Below are positions 43,435 to 52,984 of a DNA stretch of 64,000 nucleotides, one piece after another. Made by a program: the position numbers and the translations under genes. Position 1 is the first letter of the stretch, and each line of letters starts with the position of its first letter. The DNA is taken from the NCBI RefSeq assembly GCF_963378075.1, contig NZ_OY726394.1, positions 4,216,001 to 4,280,000 of the forward strand, in the 5' to 3' direction. The notes beneath the pieces were generated by a model. That model had not been told where the DNA came from and searched no databases. It saw only the letters and a program-made list of their open reading frames with translations. The stretch is from Mycolicibacter sp. MU0083 (GTDB taxonomy: Bacteria; Actinomycetota; Actinomycetes; Mycobacteriales; Mycobacteriaceae).

Positions 43435-43471
43435 CGCTACATAATGTAGCGTAGCGATACCAATAGTATCG
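43435..43471. promoter_or_regulatory. Two adjacent TetR-type operators before the MMPL gene
   Basis: CGCTAC-N5-GTAGCG (43435-43451) is followed 3 bases later by CGATAC-N5-GTATCG (43455-43471). Each has perfect 6-base arms. Their phasing (20 bases centre to centre, about two turns) suits cooperative binding of two dimers. The MMPL start follows 20 bases later. Confidence 0.68.
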
Positions 43472-43491
43472 TTGATCGTTTAGGGGGTTCG

Positions 43492-46400
43492 GTGGCCGAC
43501 CGCACGGCAGGCTCTTCGGTAACACCGGCCCGCGCTGCCCGGCGCGAGACTCCCGTCGATCCCGCGTCCAGCCGTGAATACAGCGCTCGGCTCGCAGCGT
43601 TGGGACGATTCACTGTGCGGCACAAAGCCTTGACCATCGGGGTGTGGATCGGCGCCGCGATCGTCTTGGCGCTGCTGTTCCCGCAGCTGGAAACGGTGGT
43701 GCGCCAGCAGTCGGTGGATTTGATTCCGCGCGACGCCCCGTCGCTGCAAACGGTGGAGCGGCTGAGTACCGCCTTCAACGAGCAGGGGTCGAAAACCATG
43801 CTGTTCGTGGCCATGGAAGACCCCGCCGGTCTGACCCCGGCGACCCAACAGCGCTACGACCGCCTTCTGGAACGACTGCGCGCAGACAGCGAGCACGTGT
43901 TACTGGTGCAGGATCTGCTGGCCGATCCGGTCACCCGAGCCCAGGCTGTCAGCGCCGACGGCACATCGTGGTATCTGCCGGTGGGAGTGAGCGGCACGCT
44001 GGGTGACCCGACCGCTGCGGAGTCCGTCCAGGCGGTGCGGGACATCACCGCAGAAGTGTTCGCCGGTTCGTCCACCACCGCGCAGGTGACCGGGCCGCCG
44101 GCGACGTTCAGTGACATGATCGCCGCCGCCGAGCATGATCTGCTGTTGATCTCGATCGCCACCGCCGCCATGATCGCGCTGATCCTGCTGATCGTCTACC
44201 GGTCGGTGTTCACCGCGCTGCTGCCGCTGCTGGTGATCGGGCTGAGCTTGGCCGTCGGGCGCGGCGTCCTGTCCGCGCTGGGCGAGATGGGCATGCCGGT
44301 CTCACAATTCACCGTCGCGTTCATGACCGCGATCCTGCTCGGCGCCGGCACCGACTACACCGTGTTCCTGATCAGCCGCTACCACGAGCAGCGCCGCGCC
44401 CAGGTACCGGCCGAGCAGGCCATCATCCACGCCACCGCCAGCATCGGCCGCGTCATCCTGGCCTCCGCCGCCACCGTGGCCCTGGCCTTCCTGGCCATGG
44501 TGTTCGCCCGCTTGAGCGTGTTCGCCGCCCTAGGCCCCGCATGCGCCATCGCGGTCCTGTTCGGTTTCCTGGCCACCGTCACCCTGCTACCGCCCGTGCT
44601 GGCACTGGCAGCTAAACGGGGCATCGGTGAACCCAAATCCGATCGCACCCGCCGCTATTGGAACAGTGTCGCCGTCGCGGTGGTGCGCCGTCCGGTGCCA
44701 CTGCTGATCGTCAGCCTCGTCATCCTGCTCGCGCTGTCAGCGGTAGCCGCGACCATCAAAATCAGCTACGACGACCGCAAAGGCCAACCCGCCACCACCG
44801 CCAGCAACCAGGGCTACCAACTGTTGGACCGCCACTTCCGCAAAGACGTCGTCATCACCGAATTCCTCGTCGTCGAGAACCCCACCGACATGCGCACCGG
44901 CAAAGGACTGGCCGACCTCGACGAAATGGCCTCCCGCGTCTCCCAGGTTCCCGGTGTCACCAAAGTCTCCGGCGTCACCCGCCCCACCGGGGAACGCCTC
45001 GATCAAGCGCAACTGGCCTGGCAAAACGGTCAAATAGGAGACAAGATGGCCGGCGCGGTCGCCGACGGTAACGCTCGCCGCGACGACCTCACCAAACTCA
45101 CCGACGGCGCCGATCAACTCGCCGGCGGACTGGCCCAACTCGACACCACCGTGCGCACCGCACTGACCCCCCTGGCGGGCATCCTCACGCAAGCCCAATC
45201 CGCCGGCGCTCAGGTCAACCAGTTCCGACCACTACTGCAACAACTCTCAGCGACCGCCCCTGCGGTCGATCAGGCCATCCAAGCCGGCCCCGGCCTACGC
45301 CCCCTGGCCGACCAAGCACAACACGCCATCACCACCTTGGACCCGCTCGTCGGTGCCCTCAACACCTCGCCGTGGTGTGCCACCACACCCCAATGCGCCC
45401 AGATCCGCGACCAAGTACAGATCCTGACCACCCTGCGCAACAACGGATTCTTCACCCAAATCGCCGACCTCGGCGACCGCTACAACCCCGCCAGCAATGC
45501 CACCGTCGCCGGCACCCTCACCACCGTCCAAAACGCCGTCACCTCGCTGGACAACGCTTTCGGGGCGCTGGGAAACCCCGCTGACCTGGCCAGCAACCTG
45601 CGCCGCCTCCAAGACGGGATCGGCCAACTCGCCTCCGGAGCCCAAGCGTTGGCCACCGGTGTGCGCACCCTAGCCGACAGCAACATCGAAATGCTCTCCG
45701 GGATGAGCCAGATCGCCACCCAACTCCAGAACTCTGCACGCGCCGCCCAGGACTCCGACTCAGCAAGCGGTTTCTATCTGCCGGCCAACGCCTTCGAGAA
45801 CCGCCAATTCACCGACGTCGCGAAACAATTCCTCTCACCAGACGGCAAAACAGCACGGTTCATGATCGAAACCAGCTACGACCCCTACAGCGTCGAGGCC
45901 ATGAACCTCGCCCACCAGATCACCGACGTCGCCAACGCCGCGCGCCCCAACACCTCCCTGGCTGAGGCCACCGTCTCGGTCGCCGGCTTCCCCGCCGTCA
46001 ACTCCGACATCCAACGATTCCTCTGGGCAGACTTCTTCCAACTTGCGCTGGCCACCACCGTCATTGTCGGCCTCATCCTGGTGCTGCTGCTACGCGCACT
46101 ACTGGCACCGATCTACCTGCTCGGCACCGTCCTGCTCAACTACCTCGCCTCGATCGGATTCGGCGTCCTGGTATTTCAGTGGATCCTCGGTCACGAAATC
46201 GCTTGGCCGGTACCTCTATTGGCGTTCATCATCCTCGTCGCCGTCGGCGCCGACTACAACATGCTGCTGGTCTCCCGACTACGCGAAGAATCCGGAAGCA
46301 ACATCCGCGTCGGAGTGCTGCGCACCGTCGCCAACACCGGCGCCGTCATCACCTCCGCCGGCCTGATCTTCGCCGTCAGCATGTTCGGCCTCATGGTCGG

Positions 46401-46578
46401 CTCGGTAGCCATCATGATCCAAGCCGGCCTCATCATCGGCTTCGGACTACTGCTCGACACCTTCCTCGTACGCACCCTCACCGTGCCCGCCATCGCCACA
46501 CTCCTCCGCGAAGCAAGCTGGTGGCCACAACGTGCGCCAACAAACCAACCCCCAACGGCAGTCACCTCCCCCAGATAA
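43492..46578 (+). CDS. MMPL/RND-family lipid exporter
   Basis: 1028 residues, GTG start with GTTTAGGGGG upstream. There are two related halves: an N-terminal helix (about 50-70), a large extracytoplasmic loop, and a helix bundle with GAGTDYTVFLISRYHEQR, then a second loop with heptad-like LASNLRRLQDGIGQLASGAQ and a second bundle with GADYNMLLVSRLREE. The Asp-Tyr pairs in both bundles are the proton-relay residues of MmpL proteins. It likely exports a lipid or a toxic hydrophobic compound through the inner membrane. Double operators upstream point to TetR control. Confidence 0.9.
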   Translation: MADRTAGSSVTPARAARRETPVDPASSREYSARLAALGRFTVRHKALTIGVWIGAAIVLALLFPQLETVVRQQSVDLIPRDAPSLQTVERLSTAFNEQGSKTMLFVAMEDPAGLTPATQQRYDRLLERLRADSEHVLLVQDLLADPVTRAQAVSADGTSWYLPVGVSGTLGDPTAAESVQAVRDITAEVFAGSSTTAQVTGPPATFSDMIAAAEHDLLLISIATAAMIALILLIVYRSVFTALLPLLVIGLSLAVGRGVLSALGEMGMPVSQFTVAFMTAILLGAGTDYTVFLISRYHEQRRAQVPAEQAIIHATASIGRVILASAATVALAFLAMVFARLSVFAALGPACAIAVLFGFLATVTLLPPVLALAAKRGIGEPKSDRTRRYWNSVAVAVVRRPVPLLIVSLVILLALSAVAATIKISYDDRKGQPATTASNQGYQLLDRHFRKDVVITEFLVVENPTDMRTGKGLADLDEMASRVSQVPGVTKVSGVTRPTGERLDQAQLAWQNGQIGDKMAGAVADGNARRDDLTKLTDGADQLAGGLAQLDTTVRTALTPLAGILTQAQSAGAQVNQFRPLLQQLSATAPAVDQAIQAGPGLRPLADQAQHAITTLDPLVGALNTSPWCATTPQCAQIRDQVQILTTLRNNGFFTQIADLGDRYNPASNATVAGTLTTVQNAVTSLDNAFGALGNPADLASNLRRLQDGIGQLASGAQALATGVRTLADSNIEMLSGMSQIATQLQNSARAAQDSDSASGFYLPANAFENRQFTDVAKQFLSPDGKTARFMIETSYDPYSVEAMNLAHQITDVANAARPNTSLAEATVSVAGFPAVNSDIQRFLWADFFQLALATTVIVGLILVLLLRALLAPIYLLGTVLLNYLASIGFGVLVFQWILGHEIAWPVPLLAFIILVAVGADYNMLLVSRLREESGSNIRVGVLRTVANTGAVITSAGLIFAVSMFGLMVGSVAIMIQAGLIIGFGLLLDTFLVRTLTVPAIATLLREASWWPQRAPTNQPPTAVTSPR

Positions 46579-46765
46579 ACAGACCTGCCAAACCCCGCCA
46601 TGCTCGCCTCGCCGCCGCCCGTCTCAAATCTAGAGAAACGAGACGATGCCAGGAACCGCCTACCGGTCCGGCATCGCTCCAGGTTGCGCTGTCTCGTTTC
46701 TTGTCTCACGAACCTGGCGGATCCGCCATCATTCCGCCAACAACGGTGAGATTCCGCCACGTTCC

Positions 46766-46796
46766 GTGAGAACCTACATCAGGTGTAGGTTCTCAC
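46766..46796. repeat. Unit D right end / unit E left end junction (inverted repeat)
   Basis: GTGAGAACCTACA (46766-46778), 5-base spacer TCAGG, TGTAGGTTCTCAC (46784-46796): perfect 13-base arms. The arms equal the right terminus beside dnaB (62025-62037). It could be misread as a hairpin terminator, but no T-tract follows. Confidence 0.85.
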
Positions 46797-47140
46797 TTTT
46801 CACTTCAACGCCTGACACTTCGACCTGCGACTATCCAGTCTGTCTCACTGTCGGTGCATTGCCGTTGGTCTCACGAACCGCCTCATTCCTACGACTACGT
46901 ACTAGCTGTAGATGGCGTGGCCGTCGTCGAGTCGCATGACAACGAGCCGACTCGCGTTTTAGTTCGCTTCACCCGTTCGCACCTTCAATTCGGGCTTCGC
47001 GCGGCGCATTGGTCTCGTGGGACCACTCAAGCACTCCCTTGTGGCTGCCCCGCTCGAACCGCGCCCGCTATGCCCCAAGGCGGCCGTAACCCCGCTTCTG
47101 TTCGTAGATCGGGTGGACTGGAGTCCCACCTACCGCATCC
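46797..47140. other. Subterminal left-end region of unit E, no gene
   Basis: The first ~100 bases are the transposon end, with GTCTCAC near 46841 and 46870 and CTATCCAG between. The remaining ~240 bases contain only short overlapping frames. No promoter or RNA was recognised. Confidence 0.5.
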
Positions 47141-49228
47141 TCAGAGGCCGTAGTTGAGCAACGCCTTGCAGCTGGTGGGCTCACCGCTGGTAACGATCCG
47201 GTTCGGCTCGATCCGGATCGATTTACCTGCCGCAACGAGTTTCGGATATTCCGAGCCACCGCCAATGATCGAGCCCGTCGCGTCGTAGCAGACTACCCCG
47301 ATGCGAAGGTCAACAAGATCCTCGGCGGTGGAGTTGGTAAATGTGAAAACCGGGGTCCACTTCCCCGTGGCGTTCTTGGTGATCGACTCCGCATTGAGCA
47401 TAGGTAGCTCAGGACGTGCTTTACGTCGGTCGGAGTAGTCGCTGATCGAGATCGAGGACTCGATGGAGGCGACCGTCGTCTCAGGGTCTTCTAGGAAAAC
47501 GGCAGTTGGCAAGACGAGCTGTTGTCCCGGCCAGGAAAACCGCTCGACTTGTTCCTTGGTATCGATGATGTTGCCGGCATGGTCCAGAAAGTTTATTGAG
47601 GTTGTGGCGAACTGACCGACAGCGCCCAAGTTATCCGTGGTGGCAATCACGATCCCTATTACGCTCTTGCCATCCTGCCCGAACCCGGATCCCACGGTCC
47701 CGATCGCCGGGTTTTCGGGCTTGCTCACCCTCTGGGGCGCAGCGGCAGGAGCCGAACCGGTGCCGCCACTTAAGAAGGCCGTCTCGTACTCCTTGGCTTC
47801 CGAGGGCTTCATGTCACCGGCAACCCGCAACAACAGTGGGCCTCTGATTGTGTTCCACTCCCGACCCAGGATCCCCCCTTGTCTGACTGCCTGGAGGTAA
47901 GCGGAACGACGTTGGGCCGCAGCCTGATCTGGCCATTGCTCAATCGTGGCCCCGCATTCCATGCCAAGCTCAGAGCACGCCAACCGCGAGTCATAGACCA
48001 CACTCGCAGCGACGTAGCCGTTCGGCCGGCCCATCATTCCTTCGTTCGGGTCGTTGTCCTCGTCGACGTCGACGATTTTGGTGATCTCGGGGATCGACGC
48101 CTTCAGCGCCTCCGCGGCGCTTCGAGCAGTCGCCTGCGTCCCTTCGAGCTGCCCTTGGTTGGCTGGCTGGTTTAGGCTTCCGGGCCGTTCACCGGGAACC
48201 GGTGTGTGTGAACTGTCCCGTGTCATCGTGTAACCGACAACCCCGGCCGCGACCACTGCGACCACTGCAACCGCAGCGATGGCACTCGTCTTGCCAACTA
48301 GGCGATTTCGGCCACCTTCAGAGACGCCACCCCGGCTGGCTGTCGGCATTGCCTGCTGCGTCTTGGCAGCGCCGAATTCGCCTTCGGCGCTGGCATGCCC
48401 GGTCAGTGCCGCGGCAAATTCGCGACATGACCCGAACCGCTGGGCGGGGTCTTTAGCTAGGGCGGTCGAAAACACCTCATCGAGGCGGGCCAACTCCGGG
48501 CGCAGGCGACTGATCTGCGGCGGCGGCGCATTCAGATGCGCACTGATCACAGCGACCGGGTTGGACTTGTCAAACGGCGGCACCCCGGCCAGCAGGTGAA
48601 AAATACTGGCCGCCAGCGCGTACTGATCAGCCCGTGCATCGAGTTCCTCACCCGCCAGCTGCTCCGGCGCGGCGTAAGACACGGTGCCCACTGTCAGATT
48701 CGTCCCCGTCAGCCCGCTCGGATCAGCCAGTGGGCGTGCGATACCGAAATCGGCCAGAAAGATGCGCTGCTGCCCCCCGCTATCGGTCTGGCCCAACAAG
48801 ATGTTGGCCGGCTTGACATCCCGGTGCAGCAAGCCCCGCTCGTGAGCGTGATCAAGTGCATCAGCGACCGCGATGGCGACCGCGATGGCCTCGTCGAGGG
48901 GCAGGCCGGCCGGATACCGCTCCCGCACCAGCTTCGCGGTGTCGGGTCCGTCGACGTAGTCCATCGACATCCAGAGCTGCCCGTCACACTCGCCGCGATC
49001 ATGCATCCCGACGATATTGGGATGAAACAGCGTGGCCACCAGCTCCGCCTCGCGGACGAAGCGCTGACGGAACTCCTCGTTGGTGGTCAAAGACGACGGC
49101 AGCACTTTCAACGCATCCCGGCGAGGCAACCGGGGGTGCTGAACGAGGTACACCTCGCCCATCCCGCCGGACCCCAACAACCGCAAGATCCTATATCCGG
49201 CGAACGTCTCGCCAATCCGCAACGGCAT
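47141..49228 (-). CDS. Transmembrane Ser/Thr protein kinase (Pkn type)
   Basis: 695 residues. The N-terminal Hanks kinase (about 12-270) has P-loop LLGSGGMGEVYL, Lys in DALKVLP, catalytic loop LLHRDVKPANILL and DFG in LADFGIARPL, so it should be active. A juxtamembrane linker leads to one membrane helix (about 312-333, AIAAVAVVAVVAAGVVGYT). The extracytoplasmic ~360 residues hold a PknH-like sensor region followed by a C-terminal beta-domain (VFTFTNSTAEDLVDLRIGVVC), which is atypical. It lies inside the transposon, close to the left end. Phage or stress sensing is possible, but nothing in the sequence proves it. Confidence 0.85.
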   Translation of the reverse strand: MPLRIGETFAGYRILRLLGSGGMGEVYLVQHPRLPRRDALKVLPSSLTTNEEFRQRFVREAELVATLFHPNIVGMHDRGECDGQLWMSMDYVDGPDTAKLVRERYPAGLPLDEAIAVAIAVADALDHAHERGLLHRDVKPANILLGQTDSGGQQRIFLADFGIARPLADPSGLTGTNLTVGTVSYAAPEQLAGEELDARADQYALAASIFHLLAGVPPFDKSNPVAVISAHLNAPPPQISRLRPELARLDEVFSTALAKDPAQRFGSCREFAAALTGHASAEGEFGAAKTQQAMPTASRGGVSEGGRNRLVGKTSAIAAVAVVAVVAAGVVGYTMTRDSSHTPVPGERPGSLNQPANQGQLEGTQATARSAAEALKASIPEITKIVDVDEDNDPNEGMMGRPNGYVAASVVYDSRLACSELGMECGATIEQWPDQAAAQRRSAYLQAVRQGGILGREWNTIRGPLLLRVAGDMKPSEAKEYETAFLSGGTGSAPAAAPQRVSKPENPAIGTVGSGFGQDGKSVIGIVIATTDNLGAVGQFATTSINFLDHAGNIIDTKEQVERFSWPGQQLVLPTAVFLEDPETTVASIESSISISDYSDRRKARPELPMLNAESITKNATGKWTPVFTFTNSTAEDLVDLRIGVVCYDATGSIIGGGSEYPKLVAAGKSIRIEPNRIVTSGEPTSCKALLNYGL

Positions 49229-49350
49229 GGGCGAATGCTAGCCGCTACCTCATACGGGTTCAGATCAGCCCGCGATAGCGATCAGCTGAGCTGAGGTCTA
49301 GCTGTATTGACCACGGACGTTGGTGACGGCGTGGTGAGGTGACAAGACGA

Positions 49351-49518
49351 GACCTCCGAGTGGAGTGCGAGCTGTCTAGGAACGCTCACCAATCTCGGAG
49401 GTCTTCGTGGTTCAACCGTAATTCCCCTTTGTCCGAAACCGGTCGTCGGCGGTTGGCTCGATGCGTCGTTGATGACGGCTGGACGCTTCGACGTGCAGCT
49501 GAGCGGTTTCAAGTGTCG
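49351..49518 (+). pseudogene. Remnant of an IS481-family transposase
   Basis: After an inverted repeat (GACCTCCGAG 49351-49360, CTCGGAGGTC 49394-49403), the sequence encodes NSPLSETGRRRLARCVVDDG and WTLRRAAERFQVS, the N terminus of an IS481 transposase. Similarity stops at about 49518, and a one-base insertion near 49412 breaks the original start. The rest of the element is gone; the AAA ATPase gene starts 25 bases later. Confidence 0.75.
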
Positions 49519-49542
49519 GGACCGCCGTCTACATTGGCGGCC

Positions 49543-51717
49543 ATGAAGAAGCTGGACGTCGCCCTCACCAACTGTCACGGCATCCGGGAGCTCAACGTGA
49601 CGTTCGACTTCAAGCCTGGCAATGCGGTTGCGGTCTACGCGCCCAACGGCACGATGAAGACCTCCCTGGCGCAGACGTTCAAGGACTTCGCGAAAGGAGG
49701 TGAAACTATCGACCGCATGTTCCGCGACCGGGAGTCGCAACGAAGCATCACCGATGAGGCCGGCGCAGAGATCGACCCGGCGGACGTGGTAGTCGTGCTC
49801 TCCTACGACGAGGATCTCGGCCCGAGCGAGTCAGCATCGACCCTCCTCGTCAACGCCGAGCTGCGTAAGGAATACGAGGCCCTGCAAGCCGATCTGCTCG
49901 CTGCCCGCGCGGTGCTGGTCGCTGCCCTGAAGGCGCAGTCTGGGACGAAGCAGGACGTGAGCCGGACTGTCTCGCAGGCATTCATGCCCGAAGATGACAA
50001 GTTCTTCGAGGCGCTCATGCGCACCAAGTACGAAGTTGACACCCTCGACGAGCCCCGGTTTTCCGATCTGCCATATGACGTCCTGTTTAACGACAAGCTC
50101 GACGCGATCCTTCAGTCGAAGGACCTGCAATCTGTGTTGACTCAGTACGTGACACGCTGGAACGAGCTATTGGACGAGTCCACGTTCTTCAGCCGTGAGA
50201 CCTTCAGCTACTACAACGCGGAGAACGTCACGAAGAGCCTGGGAGCCAACGGCTTCTTCGCGGCTAATCACTCATTGGTCCTCCGGGGCTCGGGCCAGTC
50301 CCGCACCGTGACGAGCCCTGAAGAGTTCGAGGAGTTGGTAGCCGAGGAGAAGCGGCGGATCACCGATGATGAGGTGTTGCGCAAGAAACTGAATCTCCTT
50401 GAGAAGGCTTTGCAGCGGAACGAGAGCACTCGGCAGTTCTTCACCTACGTCTCCGAGCACGTTGAACTACTCCCGGAGTTCGCGAACATCAACCTCTTCC
50501 GGCAGAAGGTGTGGCAGTCGTACCTGAAATCGCATGAGGAGCTGTTCACACGTGTAGTCACCTGCTTCGCGGATAGCGAGGTGCGCCGGAAGGAGATCGA
50601 GAAGGCGGCGGCGGACGAGCGGACCCAATGGGAGAGGGTCATCGAGATCTTCAACGACCGGTTCTTTGTGCCGTTCAGGCTCCGCGCCGAGAACAAGCAC
50701 AGGGTCACGTTAGGTCAGGAGGACGTTCTCAAACTCGTGTTCAAGTTCGAGGAGGGCGATGAGTCGACGGACGTTGCGCGCGAGGAGCTCCTCTCGGTAC
50801 TCAGCAACGGCGAGAAGAAGGCGCTTTATATCCTCAACGTGCTGTTCGAGATGGAAGCCCGCAAGGCCTCCGGGCGCGAAACTCTGTTCGTGATCGACGA
50901 CCTCGCGGACTCGTTCGACTACAAGAACAAGTACGCGATCATTCAGTACCTCAAGGAAATGGCCGAACACGCAAACTTCAAGCTCATTCTCCTAACTCAC
51001 AATTTCGATTTCTTTCGGACCCTCCTGAGTCGTGGCGTCGTCACGTACAAGCAGTGCTTTATGGCGCAGAGGGGTGACGCGAAGGTCGTTCTCAGTCAGG
51101 CCGAGCACGTGAACAACCCGTTCATCCGGGCGTTCAAGCTGAACTTCTTCAGCGACGGAATGCAGCGGGTGGCGTCTATCCCGTTCGTCCGGAACATCCT
51201 CGAGTACACGAAGGGCACCGACGACCCGGACTACATGAAGCTCACGTCGCTACTGCACTGGAAGCAGGACTCGCTCAGCATCACGAACGGAGACCTCGAC
51301 CGCATCTTCCAGGAGACGTTCCCCGGCTACGAATCTCAGGCGTGGGACGCAGCGAACGATCCTGTGATCGACCTCATTCACGCGCAGGCCGACCTCGCGC
51401 TGCAAGCCGACGAAGGCGTGAACTTCGAGAACAAGATCGTGCTTTCGATCGCGACGCGGCTGCAGGCGGAGAAGTTCATGGTCGGGGAGCTGAACGACCC
51501 GACCTTCACGGATGCAATCGCCGGGAATCAGACTGCAGTCCTCTTCAACACGTTCAAGAACCGCAGTTGCGGGACGTCGCAATCGACAGCGACACTCGAC
51601 AGCGTGGTCCTGATGACCCCCGAGAACATTCATGTGAATTCATTCATGTACGAGCCGATCATAGATATGTCGGACGTCGCCCTCCGAAGTCTGTATGCCC
51701 AGATCAAGACCCTCTAA
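49543..51717 (+). CDS. AAA/ABC-type ATPase, PrrC/RloC-like candidate anticodon nuclease
   Basis: 724 residues from ATG 49543; the upstream extension of the frame is IS481 debris. The P-loop is unusual, YAPNGTMKTSLA (Met38 where Gly is normal, Lys39 kept). The middle is helical and coiled-coil-like. An ABC-type signature LSNGEKKALYIL, Walker B LFVIDDLADSFDYKNKY and switch LLTHNFDFF lie around 420-500. C-terminal to these is VRNILEYTKG...LLHWKQ, giving Arg550-x3-Glu554 and His572, the same residue types as the RxxxE...H triad of PrrC/RloC tRNA anticodon nucleases. The spacing to His is shorter than in PrrC, so the nuclease call is tentative. The gene is convergent with the DUF262-HNH gene. Confidence 0.7.
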   Translation: MKKLDVALTNCHGIRELNVTFDFKPGNAVAVYAPNGTMKTSLAQTFKDFAKGGETIDRMFRDRESQRSITDEAGAEIDPADVVVVLSYDEDLGPSESASTLLVNAELRKEYEALQADLLAARAVLVAALKAQSGTKQDVSRTVSQAFMPEDDKFFEALMRTKYEVDTLDEPRFSDLPYDVLFNDKLDAILQSKDLQSVLTQYVTRWNELLDESTFFSRETFSYYNAENVTKSLGANGFFAANHSLVLRGSGQSRTVTSPEEFEELVAEEKRRITDDEVLRKKLNLLEKALQRNESTRQFFTYVSEHVELLPEFANINLFRQKVWQSYLKSHEELFTRVVTCFADSEVRRKEIEKAAADERTQWERVIEIFNDRFFVPFRLRAENKHRVTLGQEDVLKLVFKFEEGDESTDVAREELLSVLSNGEKKALYILNVLFEMEARKASGRETLFVIDDLADSFDYKNKYAIIQYLKEMAEHANFKLILLTHNFDFFRTLLSRGVVTYKQCFMAQRGDAKVVLSQAEHVNNPFIRAFKLNFFSDGMQRVASIPFVRNILEYTKGTDDPDYMKLTSLLHWKQDSLSITNGDLDRIFQETFPGYESQAWDAANDPVIDLIHAQADLALQADEGVNFENKIVLSIATRLQAEKFMVGELNDPTFTDAIAGNQTAVLFNTFKNRSCGTSQSTATLDSVVLMTPENIHVNSFMYEPIIDMSDVALRSLYAQIKTL

Positions 51718-51815
51718 CGTCTACACGCGTGCACTCCGCCAGGAGGTCCTCCCGATTTCAAGCCGCCACAGCGTCAACGCCTCCCGGGTCACGACACGTA
51801 GTTCCTGGCGGGACG

Positions 51816-52982
51816 CTACCTGTTGCCCTTGGCGCGGTTATGCATCACGCACAGCATCGTCAGGTTAGACAGGTCCGTCACGCCGCCCTTAGACCAGGCG
51901 GTCACGTGGTCGGCGTCCATCTCGTTCTGCTTGTAGATCCGGGCTTTGTTGTTGTCCCCGCCGAGCGCGCACAGTGGGCAGTTCGACACGCCATCGGCTT
52001 TACCCTTCGCCGTCTGTTTCTCGTAGGCGACTCGCTTGTCCTTCGCGTCGAAGAGGCGGATGTCGAGCAGCTGCGGCTTCTCCTCACCGCCGAGCAGGTA
52101 CTCGTAGATCCCCTTCGCGCTGTGCACCGCAGGGTCGGCACGCAGCTCGTTGACGCGGGCTTCAATCTTCGTCGCGCTGTAGGAGGTCCCGTGGTGCTCT
52201 TCGTAGAGCCGGCCCCATTCGAGACCGCGCATCTCCCGGTCCGGAGGTCGGATGAAGACGCTCCCGACCCAGTCGATGACCGAGTTGAAATAGGTCTTCA
52301 GCTGGGCGATGTCTGGGTCCAGGCGGTGCTGAGCGAGGTAGGCGTCGATGCTCAGTCCTTGCGAGGACGCAACCCAGTCCAGCGCCTCCTCGAGGATCTG
52401 CTGGCGCTTTGGGTCCCCGTTGACGTAGGACTGCCACTTCTGCATGTTCGCGTTGTTGGAGTTGCTGTACTCGGCCTTGGCCTTCGTGATGAACGGCCCG
52501 GAGTAGATCGCGTTAAGCAGCTCCTGCTTATTGAGCGGGACGCCAGCGATGTTGATGGTCTGAAACCAGGCCTTGATCTCGTCCTCTGTCCCGTCGCACT
52601 CGTAGATGTCGAGCTTCGTGTCGAGGATCATGCGCTGGCGGTTGATCGGCAGCGACGAGAACGTCTGCTCCTTGCCGTCCACCTTGATGGCGAACTTGCC
52701 GGTGACGAAGCGGCCGACGCTGGTAATGCGCTGCTGGCCGTCGAGGACTTCGAGCGTGAAGCCTTCCACGTTGAAGTAGATGAGCCCCAGCGGATACCCC
52801 TTGAGCAACGAGTCGATGACGGCGACGTCGCGCTTGCCGTCGTTGTAGATGTAGTTGCGTTGGTACTCCGGCTGGATGACGAGCTTCCCGTCGAGCCCGA
52901 ACAGGCCCTTGCCCTCCAGTTCGTTGTAAACGAAGCCCTCCAGGACCTCCTCGACCGTGTAGTGCTTCAGCTCGGTCTTCAC
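51816..52982 (-). CDS. DUF262-HNH nuclease (GmrSD/SspE-like)
   Basis: 388 residues. The N-terminal DUF262 domain has the diagnostic LDGQQRIT (Asp81-Arg85), and PEYQRNYIYN earlier; this domain hydrolyses nucleotides in GmrSD and SspE. The C-terminal HNH has Cys335-x2-Cys338, DADH with His359, Asn373, Cys378 and His381, a complete beta-beta-alpha-metal nuclease. ATG 52982 lies 2 bases after the stop of the EcoRI-type methyltransferase, so the two are made together. The pairing suggests a restriction function blocked or licensed by that methyltransferase. Confidence 0.82.
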   Translation of the reverse strand: MKTELKHYTVEEVLEGFVYNELEGKGLFGLDGKLVIQPEYQRNYIYNDGKRDVAVIDSLLKGYPLGLIYFNVEGFTLEVLDGQQRITSVGRFVTGKFAIKVDGKEQTFSSLPINRQRMILDTKLDIYECDGTEDEIKAWFQTINIAGVPLNKQELLNAIYSGPFITKAKAEYSNSNNANMQKWQSYVNGDPKRQQILEEALDWVASSQGLSIDAYLAQHRLDPDIAQLKTYFNSVIDWVGSVFIRPPDREMRGLEWGRLYEEHHGTSYSATKIEARVNELRADPAVHSAKGIYEYLLGGEEKPQLLDIRLFDAKDKRVAYEKQTAKGKADGVSNCPLCALGGDNNKARIYKQNEMDADHVTAWSKGGVTDLSNLTMLCVMHNRAKGNR

Positions 52983-52984
52983 CT

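Larger units (their letters stand above)
40704..46778. mobile_element. Stacked Tn7-like unit D (exporter cargo)
   Basis: The left terminus TGTAGGTTCTCAC is at 40704 and the right terminus GTGAGAACCTACA ends at 46778. The left ~115 bases match the left end of unit E closely (CTATCCAG, GTCTCACTGTCG, TTGCCGTT-GTCTCACGAACCGC). The cargo is two TetR regulators, a thioesterase, a small protein and an MMPL exporter. No transposase. Confidence 0.68.

Noticed and set aside
46766..46796. Perfect inverted repeat considered as a Rho-independent terminator
   Set aside because: No T-tract follows, and the same arms recur as single ends at 62025-62037, as expected for transposon termini.
49339..49542. Extended N terminus for the AAA ATPase
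   Set aside because: It encodes an IS481 transposase fragment; the ATPase fold begins at MKKLDVALTN.
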